A stretch of DNA of 64,000 nt, taken from assembly GCF_024397855.1 (NCBI RefSeq), contig NZ_CP073343.1:1054001-1118000 (forward strand), read 5' to 3'. The DNA is from Marinomonas rhizomae. Its GTDB lineage: Bacteria > Pseudomonadota > Gammaproteobacteria > Pseudomonadales > Marinomonadaceae. Below the pieces are notes generated by a model. The model did no database searches. It worked only from the letters and a program-made list of their open reading frames with translations, and was not told the origin of the DNA. The position numbers and the translations under genes were made by a program. Below are positions 56,207 to 64,000 of the stretch, piece after piece (positions within the stretch are counted from its first letter, which is position 1; each line of letters begins with the position of its first letter).

Positions 56207-57181
56207 TTAATTCAGACAATTGAGTTCTTTTAAGGTATTTTCTAGTGCTTTGTCTATTGGGGTAAATGGATCGTACCCTAATTGTTGAATAAGTTTACTG
56301 TTGTCCATGCGTATCGTGTTTTGCCAAAGATATTTCATTTCCATCAGTTCTTTTAGTGTTTGATTGAATGGCGTGAGAAAACGTATTTGCCACCAAGGAA
56401 ATGCGCAAATATTTGGCGTTCTACCTGTGCTTCTTTCTACTACTCGACGAATGGATTTTGCCATTTGCACTCCATCTTCATCCCAAAAACCATTCATATG
56501 AAATGTTGAAAAGCTGTCTAATGTGTCACGAGTTTCAATTAATTTAACCATGACTTTAGCGACATCTGGTAAGTAAGCCCATTGGTGGCCAATATTAATT
56601 TCAGATGGATTGTTGATGTTTTTTATGGCTTGATTTGGCTTGATTAATCCTTGAGAAAACCAGCTGTTCGCAGCGCTTGGTCCAAAAAAATCCCCTGCTC
56701 GAACTATGATAACTTTCCCTCCTGAGTTTGCAAAACCTTGTAAACGGCGTTCCATTTCAACCCTGATACGACCTTTTTTTGTGGTAGGGTTTTGTGGAGA
56801 TGTTTCATGAATTACAGGAAAAGCATCGGGCCCATAGTTATAGATAGTGCCAGGCAGAACAATACAAGCCCCCGTTTTTTTGGCAACCGCAATAGTGTTA
56901 TCTAACATAGGTAAAACCAAGGTCCCCCAGTTTTTATAGCCTGCGGGATTAACACCATGGAGGATGATTTGACAGTCTTCAGCCGCGGCTTCCACATCGG
57001 CTTGATTGAGTGCATCGCCTTCGAACCAAGTAATATTCTTCTTTTCCGACATGGTATGAGCACGACGTTTGAGTGCATTAATGTACCAGCCTGCATTGCT
57101 AAGTTGATTTGCTACTTCGCTGCCAATGCCTCCTGTGGCGCCTAATATTAAGGCTTTGTTTTGCTTTAATGACTGCTTCAT
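56207..57181 (-). CDS. NAD(P)-dependent epimerase/dehydratase-like (atypical SDR)
   Basis: 324 aa. N-terminal Rossmann loop KALILGATGGIGSEVANQL, then IILHGVNPAGYKNWG and the GTIYNYGPDAFPVIHETSPQ region where extended SDRs carry YxxxK; here YNYG.. lacks a clear YxxxK, so it is an atypical or complex-I-like SDR. Substrate unknown. It is divergent from a LysR-type gene, its likely regulator. Confidence 0.82.
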   Translation of the reverse strand: MKQSLKQNKALILGATGGIGSEVANQLSNAGWYINALKRRAHTMSEKKNITWFEGDALNQADVEAAAEDCQIILHGVNPAGYKNWGTLVLPMLDNTIAVAKKTGACIVLPGTIYNYGPDAFPVIHETSPQNPTTKKGRIRVEMERRLQGFANSGGKVIIVRAGDFFGPSAANSWFSQGLIKPNQAIKNINNPSEINIGHQWAYLPDVAKVMVKLIETRDTLDSFSTFHMNGFWDEDGVQMAKSIRRVVERSTGRTPNICAFPWWQIRFLTPFNQTLKELMEMKYLWQNTIRMDNSKLIQQLGYDPFTPIDKALENTLKELNCLN

Positions 57182-57280
57182 TTTACTTCTCCAAAATTAA
57201 GTAGATTGATGAAGCAAGCTTAGATATTCTTTTAGTTGAATGAAATTGATGAAAACAATAGGGCGGCTATACATTTTTGT

Positions 57281-58171
57281 ATGAATGAAAATATTGGATG
57301 GGAGTTATACAGGTCATTTCTTAGTGTCATGCAGGAAGGGTCTTTATCGGCTGCGGCACGTGCGCTTGGCTCCACTCAGCCTACTATTGGACGGCATATA
57401 TCTGAGTTAGAACGAGTATTGAAAATGACGCTATTTGTCCGTACTCAGGGGGGATTAACACCGACTGAAGCTGCAAACGCTTTATTGGCGCCAGCGAGTG
57501 AAATGGCAAGTATAGCTGAAGCTATTGAGCGTGTAGCGAGTTCGCAGTTTGACGGTATTCAAGGCACGGTGCGAGTCACAACCAGTGACGTGATTGCCAT
57601 CGAAGTGTTACCAAGAATTTTCGCTGACATTGCGGAACGACTACCGCAGGTTGAGATCGAGTTGGTTTTGTCTGATAAGGTGCAAAATTTACTCAACCGA
57701 GAAGCCGATATTGCAATACGCTTATTTCGTCCGACACAAACTCAATTAGTCGCACGACGTATTGGCAATATAGAAGTTGGCTTTTTTGCCCATCAAAATT
57801 ATTTAAACAAGCATGGCGTGCCTATGACACTGGAGGATCTTGAAAAGCATCGTTTAATTGGTTTTGATCGGCTGACTGACTACATCCGAGCAGTAGTCAA
57901 AACATTACCTTTTTCTGTTGAGAAGGATAGTTTCTGTTTTCGCACCGACAGTAATGTGGCGCAACTCGCTCTAATTCGGGCTGGTGTGGGGATAGGTATT
58001 TGTCAGCAAGGTTTAGCCAAGCAAGATGATGACCTGGTTCGTTTATTAGCAGATGATTTTTGTTTTGAAATGGATACTTGGGTGACCATGCATGAGGATC
58101 TAAGAAAAAGCCCAGCTTGCAAAGCTGTCTTTGATCAACTTGTTACTGGTTTGCTAGGTTATGTGGATTAG
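57281..58171 (+). CDS. LysR-family transcriptional regulator
   Basis: 296 aa from ATG 57281; a TTG at 57236 would add 15 residues and neither has a good ribosome site. Helix-turn-helix YRSFLSVMQEGSLSAAARALGSTQPTIGRHISELERVL at the N-terminus, effector domain from about 90 (VRVTTSDVIAIEVLPRIFADI). The group (GxTQPTxGRHI) often regulates an adjacent divergent oxidoreductase, as here. Confidence 0.88.
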   Translation: MNENIGWELYRSFLSVMQEGSLSAAARALGSTQPTIGRHISELERVLKMTLFVRTQGGLTPTEAANALLAPASEMASIAEAIERVASSQFDGIQGTVRVTTSDVIAIEVLPRIFADIAERLPQVEIELVLSDKVQNLLNREADIAIRLFRPTQTQLVARRIGNIEVGFFAHQNYLNKHGVPMTLEDLEKHRLIGFDRLTDYIRAVVKTLPFSVEKDSFCFRTDSNVAQLALIRAGVGIGICQQGLAKQDDDLVRLLADDFCFEMDTWVTMHEDLRKSPACKAVFDQLVTGLLGYVD

Positions 58172-58221
58172 CCAGAGAAAAAGCTTAGCTTGAAGCAATG
58201 GAAGGTCTTACGCGGGGAGTA

Positions 58222-58253
58222 TATAGCCCAACATGTTGTCATGTTGGGCTATA
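58222..58253. repeat. 14-bp perfect hairpin between convergent genes
   Basis: TATAGCCCAACATG-TTGT-CATGTTGGGCTATA. It has no T tract but sits 7 bp from the end of the leftward gene and 50 bp from the LysR stop; probably a terminator for one or both. Confidence 0.65.
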
Positions 58254-58260
58254 TTGAATG

Positions 58261-59472
58261 TTAGCTTTTTAATTCAGACAGCTCTTCACTGAACCAAATT
58301 TTGCGCTTAAAACGTGGGTTTTTCGAAGACATATCGATCTTGTAAGGATTCGGCTCGTGAGTTTGTGGCAAATCAAGAATGTTGCAAAGCTCTTGAGCAA
58401 GCCATTTCTCTACCTTGAGTACGACCATTTTCTTACGTAGACGGCCTTGCTCATCACGGTTCAAAATCGTAGGTAAAGTATTCAGCGTTAAAATTTCACC
58501 AATCGCAGGGTGCGCCATACGCTCACGACCTTCATCGCTGGCATAAAAATGCGATACCGCAAACACCATACGTTCAGGATTGATCTGCTGTAAGAACTGG
58601 CAAGATTTCACTACCGTAGAGCCCGTACGAACCATGTCATCGAACAATACAATGCTCGCACCATCGAGACCGTCGAAAGTGTGTTCGCTTTCTTTATGAA
58701 GCGTAATTTCTACTTTGCGTTCAGCCGTGCGGTCTTTATCAAGCATGATGAATTTTGCTTTGCTAAGACCCAAAGTTCTAAACATTTCTTTAACGAAATC
58801 GCGAGCGCCTTTATCAGGTGCACAAAGGACAAGTCCTTCGCCGTCTTCGCCGTAGTTCAAAATGTTAGAATTCAATAAGTAATGGGCGTAAATCTCATAA
58901 GGGATTAAGTTATGGAAATCACCTTCAAATACGTCATTAAAGATTTTTTGAACTGAATCAGAATGGTTGTGGATGGTCATTACCGTATCCACACCAGACA
59001 GCTTTAATAGTTGAGCGTAAAGCTTCGCTGTGAAAGGCTGTCCGTCAAACTTCTTAACATCATTGATGTCACGCTCGAAGCTTGTTTCACCTAGGCTTTG
59101 GTGAGGGCCACGGTCTTGTGCGCTGTAGAATAAATCTGGTTCAACCAAGATAACGCGATCAGCACCATTTTCTTTTGCGGCGCGAGCGATAATTAGGTTA
59201 GACATGGCTAATTCTTGGCGGCTTTTTACATGACTGCCAGTACTGACGATGATGACAGCTTTACCCTTAAGTTTACGGCCAATGTTTTCGAAATCTGCTT
59301 CGTCAGAAATAAAACGAGGGCAAAATTCAGAGTTCATGAATTGCTTCATACTGATCAGATCAGCGATGTCTTCGTGTTGGCCCATTGCATAGGCAACATC
59401 AATAGCAAAGGGATTATCAGAAGAGTTACTAACAACTACGACATTAGTTGACTGGCTGGTCGACAAAGTCAT
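58261..59472 (-). CDS. PRPP-synthetase family protein, long divergent form
   Basis: 403 aa against about 315 for standard Prs. The C-terminal half has the phosphoribosyltransferase signature ASIVLFDDMVRTGSTVVKS, where Prs normally has a DDMIDTAGT-like loop. The N-terminal half keeps LVEPDLFYSAQDRGPHQSLGETS, comparable to the YARQDR flexible-loop motif. A 50-residue C-terminal extension (KMVVLKVEKWLAQELCNIL onward) is extra. Probably makes PRPP or uses the same chemistry in a special pathway; the housekeeping prs is expected elsewhere. Single gene. Confidence 0.8.
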   Translation of the reverse strand: MTLSTSQSTNVVVVSNSSDNPFAIDVAYAMGQHEDIADLISMKQFMNSEFCPRFISDEADFENIGRKLKGKAVIIVSTGSHVKSRQELAMSNLIIARAAKENGADRVILVEPDLFYSAQDRGPHQSLGETSFERDINDVKKFDGQPFTAKLYAQLLKLSGVDTVMTIHNHSDSVQKIFNDVFEGDFHNLIPYEIYAHYLLNSNILNYGEDGEGLVLCAPDKGARDFVKEMFRTLGLSKAKFIMLDKDRTAERKVEITLHKESEHTFDGLDGASIVLFDDMVRTGSTVVKSCQFLQQINPERMVFAVSHFYASDEGRERMAHPAIGEILTLNTLPTILNRDEQGRLRKKMVVLKVEKWLAQELCNILDLPQTHEPNPYKIDMSSKNPRFKRKIWFSEELSELKS

Positions 59473-59649
59473 GAGGTTTCCTTAACTAAGGGTATGGGAA
59501 TTTGCGCTGATTTTAATACTTGTAGGCTTTTTTCGATAGGGCTGATTGCGGAAAAAGGCATTTTTATGTCGATCTAATGAAGTCTTACTTTTTATTGAGT
59601 CAAAAATTAAGAGAAATTTTCAATGTGTTGTCAGTGATGATAGTTATTC

Positions 59650-60708
59650 TCAGCTACTTTCATTCTTTCTAAATACTTTATTCAAACGAAATTGATGCGA
59701 AAGATAAACTGGTTCTGTTGGCGGTGACTGGTTCCAGATGGCTTTTAAAGTGGCAACGGTAGCTGACCCATATAAATTAGCTGGAACACCGACTGAATTA
59801 AGCCAGTTAGCGATCCAAGGGTTCAGTGGATTATCGTCAAAACCGAAAAACGTTATGTCTTCAGTGGGATCTAGCCCAGCTTCCTGTGTGAGACGATACG
59901 CACCATAAGCTAGCATATCGCTGAGACAGACAATGACATCGGGTCTTTTAGGCATATCTAAAAAAGCGTGCATACTTTTATATCCCACCTCTAGATGATT
60001 AAGTCCCTCTGCATGAGCATGAGGGACATCATCGGGAGTAATTCCTGCTTCTGACAGCCTGTCTAGTAAACCCCTTCGTCGCTCAGCTGCTGCAGTTTGA
60101 TCAAGCGATGCATGAATGATCCCGATGTTTTTCTTTCCATGTTGCAGAAGTAAATTCGCAACATCGACACCTGCTTGATAATTATTGATGCCCACATAGT
60201 GACTATTTTCTTGATCTGGAGCTGGACGGTTAACAAACACCAATGTCGTGCCATTATCACGGTACATATGTAAAAGCTCACTTTTTACCGCACCAATAAT
60301 GACTACCGCACGAGCCAGTTGAGACCGCATTTCTTGTAAATATTCGTCTTGTATTTTTGCCTCTTCGTGGGTGTCGCACAATGACATAATGTAGCCTTCA
60401 TCCCTTAATGCCCACTCTATAGAGGAGGCAATGGCGGACATTGTTGGATTAGCCAAACTTGCGGCTAAAACACCTACAATTTGGCTTTCCTGACACCTCA
60501 ATGCTCTGCCAATACTCGCTGGTCTATAACCAAGTTCTTCAACCGCTTTTTTGACTTGCTGAATAGTTTGCTCAGAGGCCTTGTTAGTTATGCCATTGAT
60601 GATACGAGAGGCTGTTGCTGTCGATACCTTGGCATGAGCGGCCACCATAGCTAAAGACACTCTATTATTTGATGAATGTTTTTGTTTTCTACGCTGGGTG
60701 GGTGGCAT
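59650..60708 (-). CDS. LacI-family transcriptional regulator
   Basis: 352 aa from ATG 60708 (AAGGA 6 nt upstream). Helix-turn-helix and hinge RVSLAMVAAHAKVSTATASRIINGITNKASEQTIQQVKKAVEELGYRPASIGRALR, then a periplasmic-binding-like sugar domain (VGVLAASLANPTMSAIASSI to FFGFDDNPLNPWI). Divergent from a secreted alpha/beta hydrolase, with a LacI-type operator between. Effector unknown. Confidence 0.9.
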   Translation of the reverse strand: MPPTQRRKQKHSSNNRVSLAMVAAHAKVSTATASRIINGITNKASEQTIQQVKKAVEELGYRPASIGRALRCQESQIVGVLAASLANPTMSAIASSIEWALRDEGYIMSLCDTHEEAKIQDEYLQEMRSQLARAVVIIGAVKSELLHMYRDNGTTLVFVNRPAPDQENSHYVGINNYQAGVDVANLLLQHGKKNIGIIHASLDQTAAAERRRGLLDRLSEAGITPDDVPHAHAEGLNHLEVGYKSMHAFLDMPKRPDVIVCLSDMLAYGAYRLTQEAGLDPTEDITFFGFDDNPLNPWIANWLNSVGVPANLYGSATVATLKAIWNQSPPTEPVYLSHQFRLNKVFRKNESS

Positions 60709-60851
60709 GACGCTTCCTTGATGAAGGCATTGAAGAGCCAAGATTTTATCTTTGTTTGATGGGAGCAACAAGCGGGGAAGCTGGTTTGTCAGTATCAGTC
60801 TGTTTTAGTTAGTGCTTGAGGGTGAAGGGTCTACCTGTTTATACTTTGTTT

Positions 60852-60866
60852 GGTTAATCGATTACC
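60852..60866. promoter_or_regulatory. candidate LacI-family operator
   Basis: GGTTAATCGATTACC, palindromic apart from the TTA/ATT step, with the AATCGATT core typical of LacI-family sites. It lies in the 240-bp divergent spacer, about 80 bp before the hydrolase start and 140 bp before the LacI-family start. Confidence 0.6.
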
Positions 60867-60948
60867 TAAATGTTATCAGAAACACTTTGGTTGCTTTTAG
60901 GTGGGCCTTTTAACAGCTAAAACAATAAAGATAATAAGGACTGTTGTA

Positions 60949-62286
60949 ATGAAGAATAAGCAAATGACCCGATATGCCGTTATGTTACTGGTTGCGTCTT
61001 GTGTTCCATTTTCTGCGGTACAGGCTGAAAACAGAATTGATATTATCCGTGCCGATGCACCTGAATTAGCAGCTTATGGCGAGCAAGCCGTTGGTGTTAG
61101 GCAAATCGATTTTGTCCATAAAAATCAGATTGATGTATTAAATACAGATAGAGAGAGACAAGAAGGCGATGCATTTCCATATTATGATCGCCCTTTAACG
61201 GTTGAAACTTGGTATCCGGCGCAAGCTAATTCGAAAGGTTCTCAGGTGTTAAAGGTTTTTGCACGAGACGGAAAAACAGAAATTGAGCTGCATGGCCAAG
61301 CGATTCTAGATGCTGAACCTGCTAAGGTAAAAACCGCTTTTCCGCTGGTAATACTTTCTCATGGTTACCCAGGTAACCGTTTTTTAATGTCCCCAATAGC
61401 CGAAAATATTGCCTCAAAGGGCTATGTTGTCGTTGCGATTGATCATACTGACTCAACCTATAGCACCTTGTCTGATATCAGCTCCAGCATCGTTAACAGA
61501 ACCAAAGATCAGTTGTTTATTTTGGATCAAATTAGTCAGTTGGCGAAAGACAAATCTTCTTTTTTATATAACCTAGTGGATACGAATAATACTGGTATTA
61601 TCGGCTATTCAATGGGCGGTTATGGCACCGTTGTGACGGTTGGAGGTGGTTTAACTTCCTATGGTGTCAATAAAAACGAAGGTTTCTTTTCTGCACCGAA
61701 CGGCACATTGGATCAGTACTTAAGTGGCAGCGAGGATTATCTTGCTTTGGCGGACAGTCGTATTAAAACCGCAGTCACCTTTGCTCCAGCAGGTATGAAT
61801 AATGGCTTTATGGATGCTAAAACAGCGAAAGGGATTCGTGTTCCTATGCTGTATATAGCAGGGTCGGTAGACGACACAGTGGGATATGAAGACGGAGTAC
61901 GTGCGTTATGGAAAGCATCAACTAGCGTTGACCGTGCTTTACTGACGTTTGATTACGCTAATCATAATGCAGGTGCTCCAATGGCACCCCCAGCTGAAAT
62001 GTATAAAGTGGACCCAGAGTTAGGTTTCAACTTGTCTATGCATTACCTGGACCCTGTTTGGGATAATGTGCGTATGAATAACGTTTCGACTCATTTTATT
62101 ACCGCTTGGTTAGGTCAGTATTTGAAGCATGATGATGCAATGTCAGGCTATTTAGATTTAGTGCCGCATTCTAATGAAGGCACTTGGGGTGATGGTGAGG
62201 GTAGCGCCAACCACACTTACTGGAAGGGCTTTCCTAATAGAAGCGCCAGTGGATTAAGGTTTGAAACACTGAAAACGGATTCTTAA
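60949..62286 (+). CDS. secreted alpha/beta hydrolase (PAF-acetylhydrolase/dienelactone-hydrolase-like)
   Basis: 445 aa from ATG 60949 (AAGGA 8 nt upstream); the upstream GTG at 60901 is unlikely. Signal peptide about 1-29 (ending SAVQA). Catalytic triad candidates: Ser in GIIGYSMGGYGT, Asp in GSVDDTVGYEDG, His in FDYANHNAGAP. The oxyanion region is VILSHGYPGNRF. The size and layout fit secreted esterases or lipases. Substrate unknown; LacI-type control suggests a sugar-linked ester. Confidence 0.85.
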   Translation: MKNKQMTRYAVMLLVASCVPFSAVQAENRIDIIRADAPELAAYGEQAVGVRQIDFVHKNQIDVLNTDRERQEGDAFPYYDRPLTVETWYPAQANSKGSQVLKVFARDGKTEIELHGQAILDAEPAKVKTAFPLVILSHGYPGNRFLMSPIAENIASKGYVVVAIDHTDSTYSTLSDISSSIVNRTKDQLFILDQISQLAKDKSSFLYNLVDTNNTGIIGYSMGGYGTVVTVGGGLTSYGVNKNEGFFSAPNGTLDQYLSGSEDYLALADSRIKTAVTFAPAGMNNGFMDAKTAKGIRVPMLYIAGSVDDTVGYEDGVRALWKASTSVDRALLTFDYANHNAGAPMAPPAEMYKVDPELGFNLSMHYLDPVWDNVRMNNVSTHFITAWLGQYLKHDDAMSGYLDLVPHSNEGTWGDGEGSANHTYWKGFPNRSASGLRFETLKTDS

Positions 62287-62303
62287 AAACACCTTTAATG
62301 GCG

Positions 62304-62357
62304 CATATAGGCAAGATCGAAAAGGACAGAATCAAGCTTTTGGGTCTTGCCTATATG
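62304..62357. repeat. 13-bp inverted repeat spanning a gene end
   Basis: CATATAGGCAAGA (62304-62316) and TCTTGCCTATATG (62345-62357), perfect. The second arm lies within the last codons of the leftward AraC-type gene, whose stop is at 62332; the loop is 28 nt. Probably a shared terminator for convergent genes. Confidence 0.6.
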
Positions 62358-63297
62358 GCTTAAGTGTCACGGGTAAATGATTAGTGGATAAGGGATCAGA
62401 AGTAACACTGTAATTTTTACGGAATTGCATTGGGGTCGTATTGAAGGCAAGTTTGAACTTTTTGGCAAAGTAAGCAGAGCAATTAAAGCCACTTGCGTAG
62501 GCAATATCTGCGATTTGCTTATTGCTTTCAGTTAGTAATTGTACAGATTGTCTTAGCCGATAATTCAATAAGTAGCTGTTAGGAGAGCAGCCCAACGCAT
62601 TACGAAATAAACGATAGCATTCACTCTCACTGATGCTTGCCGCACGGCTGATCTCAGCAATGGAAATACGTTCATCATAATGGCTATGAATAAAATTGAG
62701 TAAAGTTTGTACTCTTTTTTCATTCGTTTTCGAGGCGTTCTTTGAAGAGGTAATATCTTGATGATTAGTACAGAAAATATGCCAAAATTTCATTAAGGCT
62801 ATATTCATATAGAACTCGTGATCAGAGCGTTTCTCATCCCATACCTTAAAAGCACTCGTTAACTCATTAATGGCTTGTTGGTGCCAAGCTTTATCCGTAG
62901 AAAATTTATAGAACATGAGCTCTTTGTTATTAATAACCGGAAGTACATGCTTTTTATAAATGAGTCCAAAATCGCCACCACCGAGTATTTTCGGGCTGAA
63001 TACCACATTGAGTATACGGCAATCTTCAGTTCCATGGTTCGTCAGCTTGTGTAGGGTGTTCGCGTTGATAAAGATCATTTCACCAGTTCTTACAATGTCA
63101 CTGGTATTGAGACATTCGACTTTAGTAGCCCCTTCGATAACCAATACGACTTCAATTTCATCGTGCCAATGCCATGGAACTTCGCCACCAACAAAATGGG
63201 AAAAACGTTCGTCATAAGATCCACAGGGAAAGTCATGGCTACCGTGAGTGGTTAGCTCTTTGCCATTTTCTTCGGTTTCAATTTTATAAATTTGCAT
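62332..63297 (-). CDS. AraC-family regulator with N-terminal cupin
   Basis: 321 aa. N-terminal cupin (VPWHWHDEIEVVLVIEGATKVE, residues about 39-60) that usually binds a sugar or similar ligand; C-terminal pair of helix-turn-helices (ISIAEISRAASISESECYRLFRNALG, IADIAYASGFNCSAYFAKKFKLAFNTTPMQFRKN). Divergent from an MFS transporter and convergent with the hydrolase gene, so probably the local activator. Confidence 0.9.
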   Translation of the reverse strand: MQIYKIETEENGKELTTHGSHDFPCGSYDERFSHFVGGEVPWHWHDEIEVVLVIEGATKVECLNTSDIVRTGEMIFINANTLHKLTNHGTEDCRILNVVFSPKILGGGDFGLIYKKHVLPVINNKELMFYKFSTDKAWHQQAINELTSAFKVWDEKRSDHEFYMNIALMKFWHIFCTNHQDITSSKNASKTNEKRVQTLLNFIHSHYDERISIAEISRAASISESECYRLFRNALGCSPNSYLLNYRLRQSVQLLTESNKQIADIAYASGFNCSAYFAKKFKLAFNTTPMQFRKNYSVTSDPLSTNHLPVTLKPYRQDPKA

Positions 63298-63428
63298 GGC
63301 ATCACTTAGTAAAGTTGTTTGGCGACGTTGTTTCGATAGAATCGTTATATTTTTAGGAAGTATATATCTATATTCAAAATAAATTAGGCAGTATTGTTTT
63401 AAAAAATCACATATAGGTCAAGATTGTC

Positions 63429-64000
63429 ATGCTATTGCTTTTTATTATTTACATCGCTTTTATCAGTTTAGGATTACCTGATGCTGTACTTGGGTCATCG
63501 TGGCCAGTAATGAGGAGCGACTTAAATGCCTCGATGGAATTTGCGGGTGTCATTTCTCTCATTATTAGTGCTGGTACCGTTCTTTCTAGTCTTTATGTGA
63601 CAAAAGCAATTAACTGTTTTGGGATTGGAAAAGTCGTCGCAATAAGCGTTTTGCTGACAGCCATCGCATTACTTGGTTTTAGTATGTCCAATGTGGCTCT
63701 AGCGCTTGTATTTTTGGCTATTCCTTTGGGTCTTGGGGCGGGTGCAGTGGATGCTGCATTAAACAACTTCGTGGCTTTGCATTACAAAGCGAAACACATG
63801 AATTACTTGCATTCATTCTGGGGCGTGGGTGCGACGGCAGGTCCACTATTAATGGCGAATTACCTGACCCTTAGTGAAGGCTGGCGTGATGGCTATGTAA
63901 CAATCGCAGTAGTGCAATTTTTACTCGTTATTTTGCTCTTTTCCTCCCTGCCACTGTGGAAGAAGTTTGCTGTTAAGTCTTTAGAAAGTAATGACACTAG
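63429..64000 (+). CDS. MFS transporter, N-terminal part (runs off the end)
   Basis: About 190 codons are visible from ATG 63429 with no stop before the window edge. Five or six helices, beginning MLLLFIIYIAFISLGLPDAV, then SWPVMRSDLNASMEFAGVISLIIS, GLGAGAVDAALNNFVALHY and MNYLHSFWGVGATAGPLLM. The pattern (LGLPD..LGSSWPVM, DAALNNFVALHYKA) is that of the FucP-related MFS group more often seen in Firmicutes. Substrate, probably a sugar, is inferred from the flanking AraC and LacI regulators. Confidence 0.85.
   Translation, partial: MLLLFIIYIAFISLGLPDAVLGSSWPVMRSDLNASMEFAGVISLIISAGTVLSSLYVTKAINCFGIGKVVAISVLLTAIALLGFSMSNVALALVFLAIPLGLGAGAVDAALNNFVALHYKAKHMNYLHSFWGVGATAGPLLMANYLTLSEGWRDGYVTIAVVQFLLVILLFSSLPLWKKFAVKSLESNDT

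Overview
The window looks like an ordinary chromosomal segment of a marine, moderately halophilic gammaproteobacterium. A Marinomonas-like member of the Oceanospirillales is my best guess. The clues are a low-to-middling G+C content by eye, a complete hydroxyectoine cluster (ectABCD plus a dedicated aspartokinase), a PomAB-type stator, the enterobacterial/pseudomonad order fau-6S RNA-zapA next to prfB-lysS, and many small membrane families common in marine bacteria. The genus is inferred from gene content only. I see no rRNA, tRNA, CRISPR array, insertion sequence, phage or integrase.

Layout. 0-3.4 kb: tail of an AraC-type regulator and a basic amino-acid ABC importer. 3.4-8.3 kb: PII protein GlnK, hemE, a DUF2927 secreted protein, a Nudix hydrolase and astE. 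8.4-12.8 kb: ZnuA with a His-rich loop and a candidate Zur box, then kdsD and the kdsA-kdsC-kdsB run for Kdo synthesis. 13-16 kb: two tandem paralogous outer-membrane barrel proteins of the TraF-like family. 16-21 kb: fau, 6S RNA and zapA leftward; prfB (with its programmed +1 frameshift) and lysS, then hisC, rightward. 21.2-23.6 kb: a tRNA-editing deacylase, a C39-like papain-fold protein, and an ECF sigma/anti-sigma pair. 23.7-26.8 kb: a glycine betaine ABC importer. 27-30.7 kb: small secreted and membrane proteins with a LysR regulator. 30.7-33.8 kb: xseB-ispA-dxs. 34-36.7 kb: pomAB and dapB.

36.8-49.5 kb holds the most connected material. An EctR-like MarR regulator lies 7 kb from ectA. 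Between them sits a light-response block: photolyase, a DUF523-DUF1722 protein and a renalase-like flavoprotein, divergent from a LitR-type MerR regulator and a DUF2061 protein, with a 22-bp inverted repeat in the shared promoter region. A sodium:solute symporter follows, then ectA, ectB, (strong terminator plus structured leader), ectC, ectD and ask. Betaine import and ectoine/hydroxyectoine synthesis together make this an osmoadaptation region.

49.5-64 kb: a CHASE-GGDEF-EAL protein, HupE, small membrane proteins, a LysE exporter, a FadL-type porin, a DksA-type zinc finger, an unrecognised 194-aa protein, an SDR/LysR pair, an unusual PRPP-synthetase relative, and the start of what looks like a carbohydrate or ester utilisation locus (LacI regulator, secreted alpha/beta hydrolase, cupin-AraC regulator, MFS transporter running off the end).

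I did not find a system I would call clearly new. The best leads are the LitR light block with its operator-like repeat, the split ect operon with its leader and candidate EctR sites, and the tandem barrel pair whose inserts diverge.
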